A stretch of 32,858 nt of DNA from Caldilineaceae bacterium (GCA_018003515.1 JAGNDO010000059.1:1-32858); one strand, 5' to 3'; positions 14,734 through 22,252 are shown, counted from the first letter of the stretch. Numbers and translations: made by a program. Notes: a model not told the origin generated them from the letters alone.

Positions 14734-16656
14734 GTGACGTCAGTCGGTCGCTTTTTTTTGAAAGTATGCATAGTCGCGCTGTTCATGGTCTTGGGGGCCG
14801 CCGGACTTCCCGCCTCTCAGCTCCCTTCCGTGCGGGCCGCCGCGCCCCTGCCCCCCGGCTATACCTACCTGGCTCCTTTGCCCAATGCCCAGATGACCCC
14901 GCCCGAAACCACCATCGCCCTGCGCATGGATGCGGCCATAGATCCCGCCACCCTCACCCCGGATCTGCTGTGGGTGGTCGGGGAGACCAGCGGTCCCCAT
15001 TCTGGCCGCCTAGGTTTGGCCGATGACGGGCGCACGCTGATCTTTACTCCGGATGTGGCTTTTGCCCCAAACGAGACGGTTTCTGTGTCCAGCACGGCGG
15101 GGGCGGCGGGGTTGGGGTGGCCGCGGTTGGGGTTTCGGTTTTTTACTTCGGGTTCTCGGGGGGTGGGTGGGGTGGACATAGTGGACGTTGTGGACGGGGT
15201 TGGGACGCTTGATCTGGGTGTGTCCACGGCGGGTGTGTCGCCGTATGTCACGGCTCCGGCTGATTTTCCGGTGATCACGGTCACGGTGCCGGCCAGCAAT
15301 ACGGGCGAAGGCTATATTTTTCTGACCAACTTCAGCTTTTTCCCCAACCTGGCCCAATCCAAACCCTATCTGCTGATCTTGGATGACAGGGCAGAGCCGG
15401 TCTATTACGAACGCTTGACCCCAGGCCAGCCCTATTTCGATTTCAAAAGCCAGCCCGACGGCTCTTTGACCTATTGGGGCGGCAGCCAAGGCGGCACCTA
15501 TTTCCAGATGGATGCCACGTACACCGTGACCGACACCTGGCGCATGGGCAACGGCTACACCACGGACCAACACGAGTTCCAGATCCTGCCCAACGGCCAC
15601 GGCCTGCTCATGAGCTATGACCGCCAGCCTGTAGACATGAGCCAGATTGTGGCCGGCGGCGTCCCCACGGCCACGGTGATCGGCCTGGTGATCCACGAAC
15701 TGGACCAAGCCAAAAACGTGGTCTTCGAGTGGCGCAGTTGGGATCACTTCGCCATCACCGACACAGTCGCCCCCCTGACCGGGCCGGTGGTGGACTATGT
15801 GCATGGCAACGCCCTCTCCATAGACCGGGACGGACAGTTGCTCCTCACCAGCCGTCATCTGGACGAGATCACCAAGATCAACCGGCAGAGCGGGGAGATC
15901 ATCTGGCGCTGGGGGGGCAAGCGCAACCAGTTCACCTTTGCCGACCCCACCCACGTCTTCTCCCACCTGCACGATGCCCAGCGCACGCCCCAGGGCACCA
16001 TCACCCTCTTCGACAACCGCAACGACCTCACCCCGGCCTTCTCCCGGGCCGCGGAATACTGGCTGGACGAAGATCGGCGGCTGGCCGTGCTGGTGTGGGA
16101 ATTCCGCAACGATCCCGACATCTTTTCCATCGCTATGGGCAACGTACAACGGCTGCCCAACCTCAACACCGTGATCGGCTGGGGCACCTCCCACACCCAC
16201 GCCTATGCCCCCGGCGACGATCCCCCCGCCTTCATGGAGATCCGCCCGGACGGCAGCAAGGCCCTGGAACTGACCTTTGGCAAAGGCGTCGTCAGCTATC
16301 GCGCCTTCCGCCTGCCCTGGGCGGGCCACGCCACCTGGCCGCCCGTGGCCGGCACCAGCCGGGACGAAGCGGGGCAAGCCTGGCTGCATTTCAGTTGGAA
16401 CGGCGAGACCGACCCGGTCTACTATCGCCTTTACGCCGGGGATGGAGCAGTGCCGGATCGGGTCTTTGGCATCGTGCCCAAAAGCGGCTTCGAGACCCGC
16501 TATAACATCACCAGCATGGCCCAGCGCTTCTGCCGCTATCGAGTGGAGGCCTTTGTGCCCAGCCAGCCGGGGGGCCATTCGTCCAACGTGGTGGTGGCCC
16601 AAACCGACCGCTGCCTGGGGGGCAAGCTCTTCCTGCCCCTGGTGGTGAGGGAATAA
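14734..16656 (+). CDS. Secreted arylsulfotransferase-like protein with FLPL tail
   Basis: A ~640-residue exported protein. An N-terminal signal segment (FFLKVCIVALFMVLGAAG) is followed by an Ig-like SbsA/Big_5 domain at ~45-120. A low-complexity Gly/Val/Asp stretch comes at ~130-165. A beta-propeller of the arylsulfotransferase (ASST, Arylsulfotran_2-like) type fills the rest. Propeller repeats include DQHEFQILPNGHGLLMSYD, HGNALSIDRDGQLLLTSRH, SGEIIWRWGG and THVFSHLHDAQ. His residues in the last are active-site candidates. A sulfate-transfer activity is not proven. The protein ends KLFLPLVVRE, a tail shared with the giant protein at the other end of the window. The GTG at 14734 behind GGGAGG was preferred to in-frame TTG/GTG codons overlapping prmC. 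Confidence 0.78.
   Translation: MTSVGRFFLKVCIVALFMVLGAAGLPASQLPSVRAAAPLPPGYTYLAPLPNAQMTPPETTIALRMDAAIDPATLTPDLLWVVGETSGPHSGRLGLADDGRTLIFTPDVAFAPNETVSVSSTAGAAGLGWPRLGFRFFTSGSRGVGGVDIVDVVDGVGTLDLGVSTAGVSPYVTAPADFPVITVTVPASNTGEGYIFLTNFSFFPNLAQSKPYLLILDDRAEPVYYERLTPGQPYFDFKSQPDGSLTYWGGSQGGTYFQMDATYTVTDTWRMGNGYTTDQHEFQILPNGHGLLMSYDRQPVDMSQIVAGGVPTATVIGLVIHELDQAKNVVFEWRSWDHFAITDTVAPLTGPVVDYVHGNALSIDRDGQLLLTSRHLDEITKINRQSGEIIWRWGGKRNQFTFADPTHVFSHLHDAQRTPQGTITLFDNRNDLTPAFSRAAEYWLDEDRRLAVLVWEFRNDPDIFSIAMGNVQRLPNLNTVIGWGTSHTHAYAPGDDPPAFMEIRPDGSKALELTFGKGVVSYRAFRLPWAGHATWPPVAGTSRDEAGQAWLHFSWNGETDPVYYRLYAGDGAVPDRVFGIVPKSGFETRYNITSMAQRFCRYRVEAFVPSQPGGHSSNVVVAQTDRCLGGKLFLPLVVRE
15172..15198 (+). repeat. 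In-frame GTGGACNNN nonamer repeat inside the arylsulfotransferase gene
   Basis: Three 9-bp units (GTGGACATA, GTGGACGTT, GTGGACGGG) encode VDI-VDV-VDG inside a G/T-rich stretch (about 15090-15250) whose composition differs from the rest of the gene. Confidence 0.8.
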
Positions 16657-16683
16657 AGCGTTTTACATTGAATCGACACAAAA

Positions 16684-16805
16684 CCTAACCCCACCCTAAC
16701 CCTCCCCAGATTGGGGAGGGAACCATTCTCGGTCAACGGCCATTCGCTCTGTGGCGATCCGGCTCCTCCCCCAATCTGGGGGAGGTTGAGAGGGGGTGGT
16801 TTGGT
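16684..16805. repeat. 122-bp two-hairpin dispersed element, copy B (inverted)
   Basis: The reverse complement matches 12569-12690 over its full length, with about 18 differences by eye and one single-base gap. It lies between the arylsulfotransferase and HAD genes. Both hairpins are kept, with changes concentrated in the loops and the middle. Confidence 0.85.
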
Positions 16806-16839
16806 GGGTACGAGTCAACCAAAAAAAGGAGAAAACAAC

Positions 16840-17697
16840 TTGAATCCTCAAATCAAATTGGTCATTGTGGACATGGACGGCACGATCCTGGACCCGGAAC
16901 AGCCCGTGGCCGTGAGCGTGGGCGTGCAGAAGGCGATTGCCCAAGCCCAAGCCGCGGGCGTGCCCGTCACCATCGCCACCGGGCGGCCTCTGGACTATGT
17001 GTGCCAGACCCTGGCCCGCTACAACCTGGGCATCACCACGCCCGTGGTCACCACCCAAGGCGCGGTGATCGGCGATCCCGTCACCGGCGCGGTGGTGGAC
17101 GAGTTGGACATGCCCCTGGAGGCGGCCCGATCCACAGCGGCCTGGGCCGACGCCCACGACGAGGTGGTGATGTTCTATTTCTTGCAGCCGGACGGTTCGT
17201 CCCTCTATGTGCAAAACCAGGAGAAATGGACGCCGGAAATCTACAATATCTGGTTCAGCGACCAGCGGGAACTGCATCCCCAACTCGCCCCTCTCTTCGC
17301 CGCGGACGATGCCCGCACCCCGCTCAAATTCATCATCGCCAACAACACCCCGCCCCAGGACGAAGACATAACCCCCTCCCTGCAAGCCCTGTTTGAGCGT
17401 TGGCTCCACATCAGCCGCACCCATCCCAGCCTGGTGGAAGGCACAGCCCAGGGCGTGGACAAGGGTGCGGGCGTGCGCCGACTCCTCAAAATTCTGGACA
17501 TGGACCCATCCCACGTCATGGCCATCGGCGACAACGACAACGACATCCCCATGTTCCGAGAAGTCGGCTTCCCCGTGGCAATGGGCCACTCGGCGGACCA
17601 TGTCAAGGCTGCGGCCAAGTGGGTGGCCCCGGACATCCATCATGATGGGGTGGCGGTTGCGCTGAAGAGGTGGGTGCTGGGCAACCAGGCCCCATAG
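16840..17697 (+). CDS. Cof-type HAD-IIB phosphatase
   Basis: A 285-residue cytosolic phosphatase, most likely acting on sugar phosphates or similar small molecules. HAD motif I is VIVDMDGTIL near the N-terminus, with the nucleophile as the first Asp of DMDGT. Motif II is TIATGRP. The Lys of motif III lies in the QGVDKGAGV region. Motif IV is AIGDNDNDIPMF. A large C2-type cap separates motifs II and III, as in the Cof subfamily. The start is TTG at 16840, 8 nt after AAGGAG (16826-16831). A longer frame beginning upstream would translate the dispersed element and was rejected. A hairpin terminator follows. Confidence 0.9.
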   Translation: MNPQIKLVIVDMDGTILDPEQPVAVSVGVQKAIAQAQAAGVPVTIATGRPLDYVCQTLARYNLGITTPVVTTQGAVIGDPVTGAVVDELDMPLEAARSTAAWADAHDEVVMFYFLQPDGSSLYVQNQEKWTPEIYNIWFSDQRELHPQLAPLFAADDARTPLKFIIANNTPPQDEDITPSLQALFERWLHISRTHPSLVEGTAQGVDKGAGVRRLLKILDMDPSHVMAIGDNDNDIPMFREVGFPVAMGHSADHVKAAAKWVAPDIHHDGVAVALKRWVLGNQAP

Positions 17698-17745
17698 CTT
17701 CTCCACACACTTCCCATTCGTCCATCGGCCCCAAAGCTAGACATA

Positions 17746-17793
17746 AAAAGAGACCCCGTTGACTGGTTCAAGGCAGTCAACGAGGTCTCTTTT
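17746..17793. terminator. Bidirectional terminator between HAD and DUF5615 genes
   Basis: Nineteen-nt arms (17746-17764 / 17775-17793) with one mismatch, A/T-rich at the outer ends, lie between convergent genes. Confidence 0.88.
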
Positions 17794-17807
17794 GTGTCTG
17801 GCTCTAA

Positions 17808-18143
17808 TTAAACGTACTCGATCCGGTCAACCATCTCTTCTGACTCATATACCGCAGAGACCAGTGTCAAGAAGCGTACCCAATCGCCAATCGTGTGCCT
17901 GTGTTGTTGCCCCAGGATAATGCCCGCATGATGGGATCCTTGGCCCGCCAAATCAACATAGTCCGTATCATGTGTACACAATACCCGGCCCATGTGCGTT
18001 GCGCGGCGCAGATGGTTGACATCCGTGTCTCCCAGCAGATCCAGATCTCGCACGGTGACCACATCAATGCCCCGACGAATCAACTGAGTGGAGATGGCAA
18101 CCGGCATGTTTTCATCCAGGTAAAAGCGAATGCCCTCGGCCAA
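17808..18143 (-). CDS. DUF5615 (PIN-like) toxin candidate
   Basis: A 111-residue member of the DUF5615/COG4634 PIN-like family, a predicted RNase. The acidic pattern is visible: FYLDENMP at residues ~7-14, TVRDLDLLGDTD at ~30-41, and RVLCTHDTDYVDL at ~53-65. The start is TTG at 18143, with AAGGAGG six nt upstream. It overlaps the end of the DUF433 gene by 32 bp, which implies translational coupling. COG2442 (DUF433) with COG4634 is a recognised predicted toxin-antitoxin pairing, and I assign the PIN-like member as toxin. Activity is not shown. Confidence 0.85.
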   Translation of the reverse strand: MAEGIRFYLDENMPVAISTQLIRRGIDVVTVRDLDLLGDTDVNHLRRATHMGRVLCTHDTDYVDLAGQGSHHAGIILGQQHRHTIGDWVRFLTLVSAVYESEEMVDRIEYV

Positions 18144-18414
18144 CTCCTGCCTCCTTCAGGGTCTCAGCTCGCCGAATTTGCGCCTTGATCTGGCCATTTA
18201 TTTCGGCTTGATGGGAGTAATAGTATGCCAACGCCGCATGAACTTGACCAAGATCCAACCCATACCAATCGGCAATGCCATCGACATTTTGGGCGTGGTA
18301 ATTCTGGGCCATCGCCACATCTGCCACGGTGACGGTTGTGCCCTGAATGTATGCACGTCCATTGCGAACTTCTGAATTGACAGCAATCGCATCAATCATC
18401 TGAATGACGGTCAT
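18112..18414 (-). CDS. DUF433 antitoxin candidate
   Basis: A 100-residue DUF433 protein. It has the family core NGRAYIQGTTVTVADVAMAQ at ~19-38, corresponding to the RI-x-GTRI-x-V segment, and then LDLGQVHAALAYYYSHQ with the helix-turn-helix-like end of the domain. It is expected to bind its promoter and neutralise the DUF5615 toxin. The ATG at 18414 follows TAGGAG, and a strong promoter lies at 18452-18480. A longer frame upstream would run through that promoter and is not credible. Confidence 0.85.
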   Translation of the reverse strand: MTVIQMIDAIAVNSEVRNGRAYIQGTTVTVADVAMAQNYHAQNVDGIADWYGLDLGQVHAALAYYYSHQAEINGQIKAQIRRAETLKEAGVGRGHSLLPG

Positions 18415-18451
18415 GATTTGGCTCCTATGATACAAAAGCGTGGATGAGAGA

Positions 18452-18480
18452 AGTATAAACCCAGCCCAAACCGGTGTCAA
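18452..18480 (-). promoter_or_regulatory. Promoter of the DUF433-DUF5615 module
   Basis: On the minus strand TTGACA (18475-18480), a 17-nt spacer and TATACT (18452-18457). This is one of the best promoter matches in the window. Confidence 0.75.
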
Positions 18481-18496
18481 ACCTCCCGTCAGCACC

Positions 18497-18525
18497 TTGA
18501 CATCCAGTTATTCGTCAGATAAAAT
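18497..18525 (+). promoter_or_regulatory. Promoter of the Phd-RelE module
   Basis: TTGACA (18497-18502), a 17-nt spacer and TAAAAT (18520-18525) on the plus strand. Its -35 box is only 16 bp from the -35 box of the divergent module. Confidence 0.75.
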
Positions 18526-18585
18526 ACATGCAAACAGCCTTTGAATGCCGTTTGAGTGTTATTTTGATTATTGAAAGGAGCGAAC

Positions 18586-18870
18586 ATGAATCCAACGCCC
18601 CAAATCGTCCCCATTACAGATCTACGCAAGTCGTCCCCAGATGTACTGGATCTGCTGTCCAATGGCCCGGTCTTTTTGGCCCAACGTAGCCGTCCGGCTG
18701 CCGTGTTGCTTTCCACCCAACAATGGGACAGCCTCAATATGCAGTTGGAGGAGATGACAACGCTCGTTGACTATCTTGAGGTAAAGTTGAAACTGGCCCT
18801 AGGGGAAACGACCCTTGAGGACGTGGATTTGGCCGAGTTAAAGGCAGAGTTATATGGCGTACCGGCTTAA
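18586..18870 (+). CDS. Phd/YefM-type antitoxin
   Basis: A 94-residue antitoxin with the N-terminal DNA-binding fold of Phd/YefM: VPITDLRKSSPDVLDLLSNG, then PVFLAQRSRPAAVLLSTQQW. An acidic helical tail (LGETTLEDVDLAELKAELY) would wrap the toxin. The ATG at 18586 follows GAAAGGAG. It overlaps the next gene by 17 bp, the usual antitoxin-first arrangement. Autoregulation at the promoter 60-90 bp upstream is expected for the family. Confidence 0.9.
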   Translation: MNPTPQIVPITDLRKSSPDVLDLLSNGPVFLAQRSRPAAVLLSTQQWDSLNMQLEEMTTLVDYLEVKLKLALGETTLEDVDLAELKAELYGVPA

Positions 18871-19117
18871 GTTCGAGTCCCAAGCCCGGCAGCATTTTCG
18901 CAGCCTGATTCCACAGATCAAGCGGGAAGTTTTGGCGGAGATCGAGGCGCTGCTGGATGATCCTTTCCCGATCTATGCCAAGCCGCTGATTCGAGAGTGG
19001 ACCGGGGCCTTTCGCATCCACATCGACGGTTGGCGGTTGATCTACGAAGTGGACACCGCTGACCAGACCGTCACCATCATGCGTATTGTGCGCCGGGACA
19101 GCAACACCTATCTTTAA
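18854..19117 (+). CDS. RelE/ParE family toxin
   Basis: An 87-residue protein with the RelE/ParE fold: YRLKFESQARQHFRSL at the start, a helical hairpin, then the beta-sheet segments GAFRIHIDGWRLIYEVD and VTIMRIVRRDSNTYL. ParE-like proteins act on gyrase and RelE-like proteins cleave mRNA on ribosomes, and sequence alone does not separate the two here. It overlaps the antitoxin by 17 bp and ends at a perfect terminator. Confidence 0.9.
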   Translation: MAYRLKFESQARQHFRSLIPQIKREVLAEIEALLDDPFPIYAKPLIREWTGAFRIHIDGWRLIYEVDTADQTVTIMRIVRRDSNTYL

Positions 19118-19120
19118 CAA

Positions 19121-19168
19121 TGCATAAAAAAGACGCCACGGATGCATCCGCGGCGTCTTTTTTATGCA
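19121..19168. terminator. Bidirectional terminator after relE and the metal ATPase gene
   Basis: Seventeen-nt arms (19121-19137 / 19152-19168) with A/T runs, and an inner CGGAT/ATCCG stem, lie between convergent genes. Confidence 0.92.
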
Positions 19169-19176
19169 CTGAATTC

Positions 19177-21201
19177 CTACTTCGGGCGAATTGCCAACAT
19201 CCGCAACCCATTGGTGATCACGATCAACGTGCTGCCCTCATGGCCGACCACGCCCAAGGGCAGGGGGAGGGCGTAGCCTTTGACGAAGATGGGGACGATG
19301 ACGGTGAGGGTGACCAGGGTGAGGATCACGCCGATGGAGAAGATAATGTTCTGGCGCACGATGCGCTCGGCCCGGCGGCTGAGGTTGACGATGAAGGGCA
19401 GTTTGGAGAGGTCGTCGGCCATGAGGACGATGTCAGCGGTCTCCATGGCCACGTCCGTGCCGGCGGCCCCCATGGCGATGCCCACGGTGGCCGTGGCCAG
19501 GGCCGGGGCGTCGTTCACCCCGTCGCCGATCATGGCGATCTTGCCGGTTTCGGCCAACCCCCGCACGATCTCCAGCTTCTGTTCCGGCAACAGTTCGGCG
19601 TGGACCTCGTCGATGCCCACCTGTTTGCCAATGGCGTTGGCCACGTCCCAGTTGTCCCCGGTCAGCATGATCAACCGCTCGATCCCGGTTTCCCGCAGGG
19701 CCTGGATGGTGGCCTTGGCGTTGGCCCGCAGGGTGTCCGCCACGGCGATGTAACCCACGACTTCCCAATCCCGGTCGCTGCCAAGGGTGTCGCCCACGGT
19801 ACTCTTGCGCACCACCAACATGGCGGTCTTGCCCTGCTTTTGCAGACTGTCGCCGATCATGCGGATGGCCGGGGAGAGATCCATGTCCTCGCTCATGAAG
19901 AGTTTGTCGTTGCCGATGTAGATGATCTCCCGCTGATCCCCCCGGTCATAGATGGCCTGCACCCCGTGGCCAGCGATGGCCTGGAACTCCTGGGGTTCGT
20001 CCAAGGTCAGCCCCATCTCCCGCCCGGCGTTGACCACAGCCCGGGCAATCGGATGTTCACTGAGCAGCTCGGCCCCGGCGGCCATGCGGATCACATCTTC
20101 TCGGCTGTAGTTGTTGAGGGGACGCACATCGGTCACCGCGGGCTTGCCGTGGGTCAGGGTGCCGGTCTTGTCAAAGGCGATCACGCTGACTTCGGCCATC
20201 TTTTCCAAATAGGCGCCGCCTTTGAAGAGGGCACCGCCCCGGGCCGCAGCGGCAATGGCGCTGAGGATGCTGGCCGGGGTGCTGATGATCAACGCACACG
20301 GGCTGGCCACCACCAACAGGGTCATGGCCCGATAGAGGGTGGCGCTGAAGGGTTCGTTGACAAAGAGCCACGGGATCAGAATGGCCAAGAGGGTGGCGGC
20401 GATCACAGTCAGGGTGTAGGGCTGGCTGAAACGATCGATAAACTGCTGGGTGGGCGCGGCGTCTTGCTGGGCTTCGGAGACCAGGGTGATGATCTTGCTG
20501 AGGGTGCTTTCCGAGGCCAGTTTGGTGACGCTGACTTCCAGCGCGCCGCCGCCGTTGATGGTGCCGGCAAAGACATCGTCCCCGATCTCTTTGTAGACCG
20601 GCACACTCTCGCCGGTGATGGGGCTTTGGTCGATGGAGCTGGTGCCCTTGGTCACTTTGCCATCCACGGGCAGGCGGTCACCGGGCTTGACCTTGACCAC
20701 GTCCCCAGGGATCAGGTCATCCACGGCCAGGAGCATCTCCACACCGTCCCGGATGGTCAGGGCTTCTTCCGGGCGCAGTTCCACCAGCCCCTCGATGGCC
20801 TTGCGGGTGCGGTCCATGGCGAACTCTTCCAGCGCGCCGCTGAGGGTGAAAAGGAAGAGGAGGAGCGCGCCTTCCTTCCATTGGCCGATGGCCGCCGCGC
20901 CCAGGGCGGCAGCGATCATGAGGAAGTCGATGTCCAGCTTGCCTTCCTTGGCCTCTTCGATGGCCCCCACCATGCCGCTATAGCCCCCAGCGGCAAACGC
21001 GATCAGGGCCACGGTGATCATGGCCCAGCCGGGCAGGAAATTCATCATGCCTTCCCCACCCAGCCAGCCCAACAGCAAAGCCACCAGGGTGATGGCGGCC
21101 AATACCAATTCATAATTGCTGCGCCATACGGAAAAGATCTGGCCCATGCCAATCGGGCTTTGGGTACTCTTGACTGTTCTTTCCAGTGTACCGGTCGTCA
21201 T
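19177..21201 (-). CDS. P1B-4 heavy-metal efflux ATPase (SPC/HEGST type)
   Basis: A 674-residue transport ATPase that pumps divalent metal out of the cell. P-type landmarks are PITGES (actuator), FDKTGTLTHG (phosphorylated Asp), SEHPIARA (nucleotide domain) and GDGVNDAPA. The metal site is VVASPCALI in the sixth membrane helix with VGHEGST in the last, which define the P1B-4 group (Co, Zn, Fe or Ni, depending on the protein) instead of CPC-type Cu/Zn pumps. There is no N-terminal metal-binding domain. Beside a PerR-like regulator, an iron-efflux role like PfeT/FrvA is plausible but inferred. The start at 21201 lies 5 nt from GGAGG; the ATG one codon earlier is too close. Confidence 0.9.
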   Translation of the reverse strand: MTTGTLERTVKSTQSPIGMGQIFSVWRSNYELVLAAITLVALLLGWLGGEGMMNFLPGWAMITVALIAFAAGGYSGMVGAIEEAKEGKLDIDFLMIAAALGAAAIGQWKEGALLLFLFTLSGALEEFAMDRTRKAIEGLVELRPEEALTIRDGVEMLLAVDDLIPGDVVKVKPGDRLPVDGKVTKGTSSIDQSPITGESVPVYKEIGDDVFAGTINGGGALEVSVTKLASESTLSKIITLVSEAQQDAAPTQQFIDRFSQPYTLTVIAATLLAILIPWLFVNEPFSATLYRAMTLLVVASPCALIISTPASILSAIAAAARGGALFKGGAYLEKMAEVSVIAFDKTGTLTHGKPAVTDVRPLNNYSREDVIRMAAGAELLSEHPIARAVVNAGREMGLTLDEPQEFQAIAGHGVQAIYDRGDQREIIYIGNDKLFMSEDMDLSPAIRMIGDSLQKQGKTAMLVVRKSTVGDTLGSDRDWEVVGYIAVADTLRANAKATIQALRETGIERLIMLTGDNWDVANAIGKQVGIDEVHAELLPEQKLEIVRGLAETGKIAMIGDGVNDAPALATATVGIAMGAAGTDVAMETADIVLMADDLSKLPFIVNLSRRAERIVRQNIIFSIGVILTLVTLTVIVPIFVKGYALPLPLGVVGHEGSTLIVITNGLRMLAIRPK

Positions 21202-21254
21202 CATCGCCTCCAATGAGTTTAACCACGAATTTTTTTTGATCTGCAAATTTCTTT

Positions 21255-21326
21255 ATCCACGAATCTTCACAAATCTTCACGAATCAGAAATTAAAGATTC
21301 GTGAAGATTTGTGAAGATTCGTGGAT
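21255..21326. repeat. Perfect 31-bp inverted repeat built from ATCTTCAC decamers
   Basis: The left arm (21255-21285) and right arm (21296-21326) are exact complements with a 10-nt loop. Each arm is a tandem of ATCCACGA, ATCTTCACAA and ATCTTCACGA units. It lies between the PerR-like stop codon and the ATPase start and would form a very stable hairpin in their joint transcript. It lacks a T-run. Confidence 0.93.
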
Positions 21327-21337
21327 CTCTTACCCTA

Positions 21338-21832
21338 TCATCCAGCCGCTTGTTGGCGGATCTCGTTGCGTTTGCGGTCCCGGCAGGCCTGGCAGAAGCC
21401 AACCAATTCCACCTTGCCCGCCACGGTGACAAAGCCCATCTCCTGCACGATCTGCTCTTGCACCTCGCCCAGAGAAAACGAGCCATGATAGTCCAAGACC
21501 TGATCACAGCTCAGGCAGATCAGGTTGATGTGGGGGGAGGTGTCGGTTTCGTAATGGGTGTGGCCGGCCCCCACGCTGATCTCCACGATGGCCCCCAAAT
21601 CCCGCAGGGTGTTGAGGGTGTTATAGACCGTAGCCCGGCTGATATCCGGGCTGATGGCCGAGAGGGCGTCGTAGGCTTGATAGGGGGAGGGGTGGCTCTC
21701 CGTGGCGGCCAGATAGTCGCAGACGGCCCGGCGTTGGGCGGTGATGCGCAGACCCGCATTGCGCAGCACCATCATGAAGTTTTCGGCCTTTGCGCTCTTT
21801 TGGCCTATTGGTGCGTTGGTGATCGGTTCCAT
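21338..21832 (-). CDS. PerR-like Fur family regulator
   Basis: A 164-residue metal-dependent repressor. The N-terminal winged helix contains RITAQRRAVCDYL and SRATVYNTLNTLRDLG. The C-terminal dimer domain has two CxxC knuckles for structural zinc (CLSC and CQAC). PerR-type regulatory ligands are partly recognisable: His in SHPSPYQ, His in SPHINLIC, and Asp in VLDYH, the Asp that distinguishes PerR from the Glu of Fur. The second His of the usual HxH is Asn here. The ATG at 21832 follows GGAG. Two operator-like palindromes flank its promoter, and the metal ATPase gene is next on the same strand. Confidence 0.85.
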   Translation of the reverse strand: MEPITNAPIGQKSAKAENFMMVLRNAGLRITAQRRAVCDYLAATESHPSPYQAYDALSAISPDISRATVYNTLNTLRDLGAIVEISVGAGHTHYETDTSPHINLICLSCDQVLDYHGSFSLGEVQEQIVQEMGFVTVAGKVELVGFCQACRDRKRNEIRQQAAG

Positions 21833-21861
21833 CTTTGACTCCGCGGAAAGGATTGTTTTGT

Positions 21862-21876
21862 TTAGAACCAGTCTAA
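21862..21876. promoter_or_regulatory. PerR/Fur-like box 2
   Basis: TTAGAAC-C-AGTCTAA, a 7-1-7 palindrome (five of seven positions symmetrical). It lies between the -10 box and the start codon of the regulator, a typical repressor position. Confidence 0.6.
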
Positions 21877-21888
21877 ACATGTGACTCA

Positions 21889-21917
21889 AGTATATCATGC
21901 TCTGGTCCGATAGTCAA
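21889..21917 (-). promoter_or_regulatory. Promoter of the PerR-like regulator and ATPase
   Basis: On the minus strand TTGACT (21912-21917), a 17-nt spacer and TATACT (21889-21894). Confidence 0.75.
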
Positions 21918-21924
21918 ACCCAGT

Positions 21925-21939
21925 TTAGAATAATTCTAA
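21925..21939. promoter_or_regulatory. PerR/Fur-like box 1, perfect palindrome
   Basis: TTAGAAT-A-ATTCTAA is perfectly symmetrical in the 7-1-7 form. It differs from the Bacillus Per box (TTATAAT-N-ATTATAA) by one symmetrical change per half. It lies between the divergent promoters of the regulator and of the eRF1-like gene, so it could affect both. Confidence 0.75.
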
Positions 21940-21956
21940 GTACAGAATTAAGGTGG

Positions 21957-21985
21957 TTGACAATCTTTTCCGATGGTGTTACAGT
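21957..21985 (+). promoter_or_regulatory. Promoter of the eRF1-like gene
   Basis: TTGACA (21957-21962), a 17-nt spacer and TACAGT (21980-21985). The implied leader is about 260 nt. Confidence 0.65.
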
Positions 21986-21991
21986 CAGAAT

Positions 21992-22252
21992 ACGTTCACA
22001 CACGCCCCCTTTTTCATGCGGGTTGAGGCTTCCTTTTACCGGCTTATCCAAGCTTGACGAACCCCAACGGTCTCCCAATGACTCTCTTCTTCGGTCTTTT
22101 GTCAACCGTTTGCCCCGTGCCCGTCCCCAAGAATATGCCTCGCGTCCAAATTTCAGCTTTCCTCCCGGTCTCGCAAGAAATGCTTGTGGGGCCGGTTTAC
22201 CCACTTTGTTTGTCTAACGGTTCTATCCAACACCATCCAAACAGGAGGCTCT
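21992..22252 (+). other. Long pyrimidine-rich leader of the eRF1-like gene
   Basis: About 260 bp between the predicted promoter and the ATG. The strand is rich in C and T. I find no known riboswitch pattern, strong hairpin or convincing small gene. Confidence 0.4.

Noticed and set aside
12569-16805. Composite transposon bounded by the 122-bp inverted copies
   Set aside because: The enclosed prfA-prmC genes are core housekeeping genes, there is no transposase, and no target duplication was seen.
19120-21216. ~700-codon open frame antisense to the metal ATPase
   Set aside because: His/Gly/Asp-rich low-complexity product typical of antisense frames in GC-rich genes. The minus-strand ATPase is unmistakable.
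21914-22204. Small minus-strand gene in the divergent spacer
   Set aside because: It would overlap the regulator promoter and both divergent -35 regions, and has no family resemblance.
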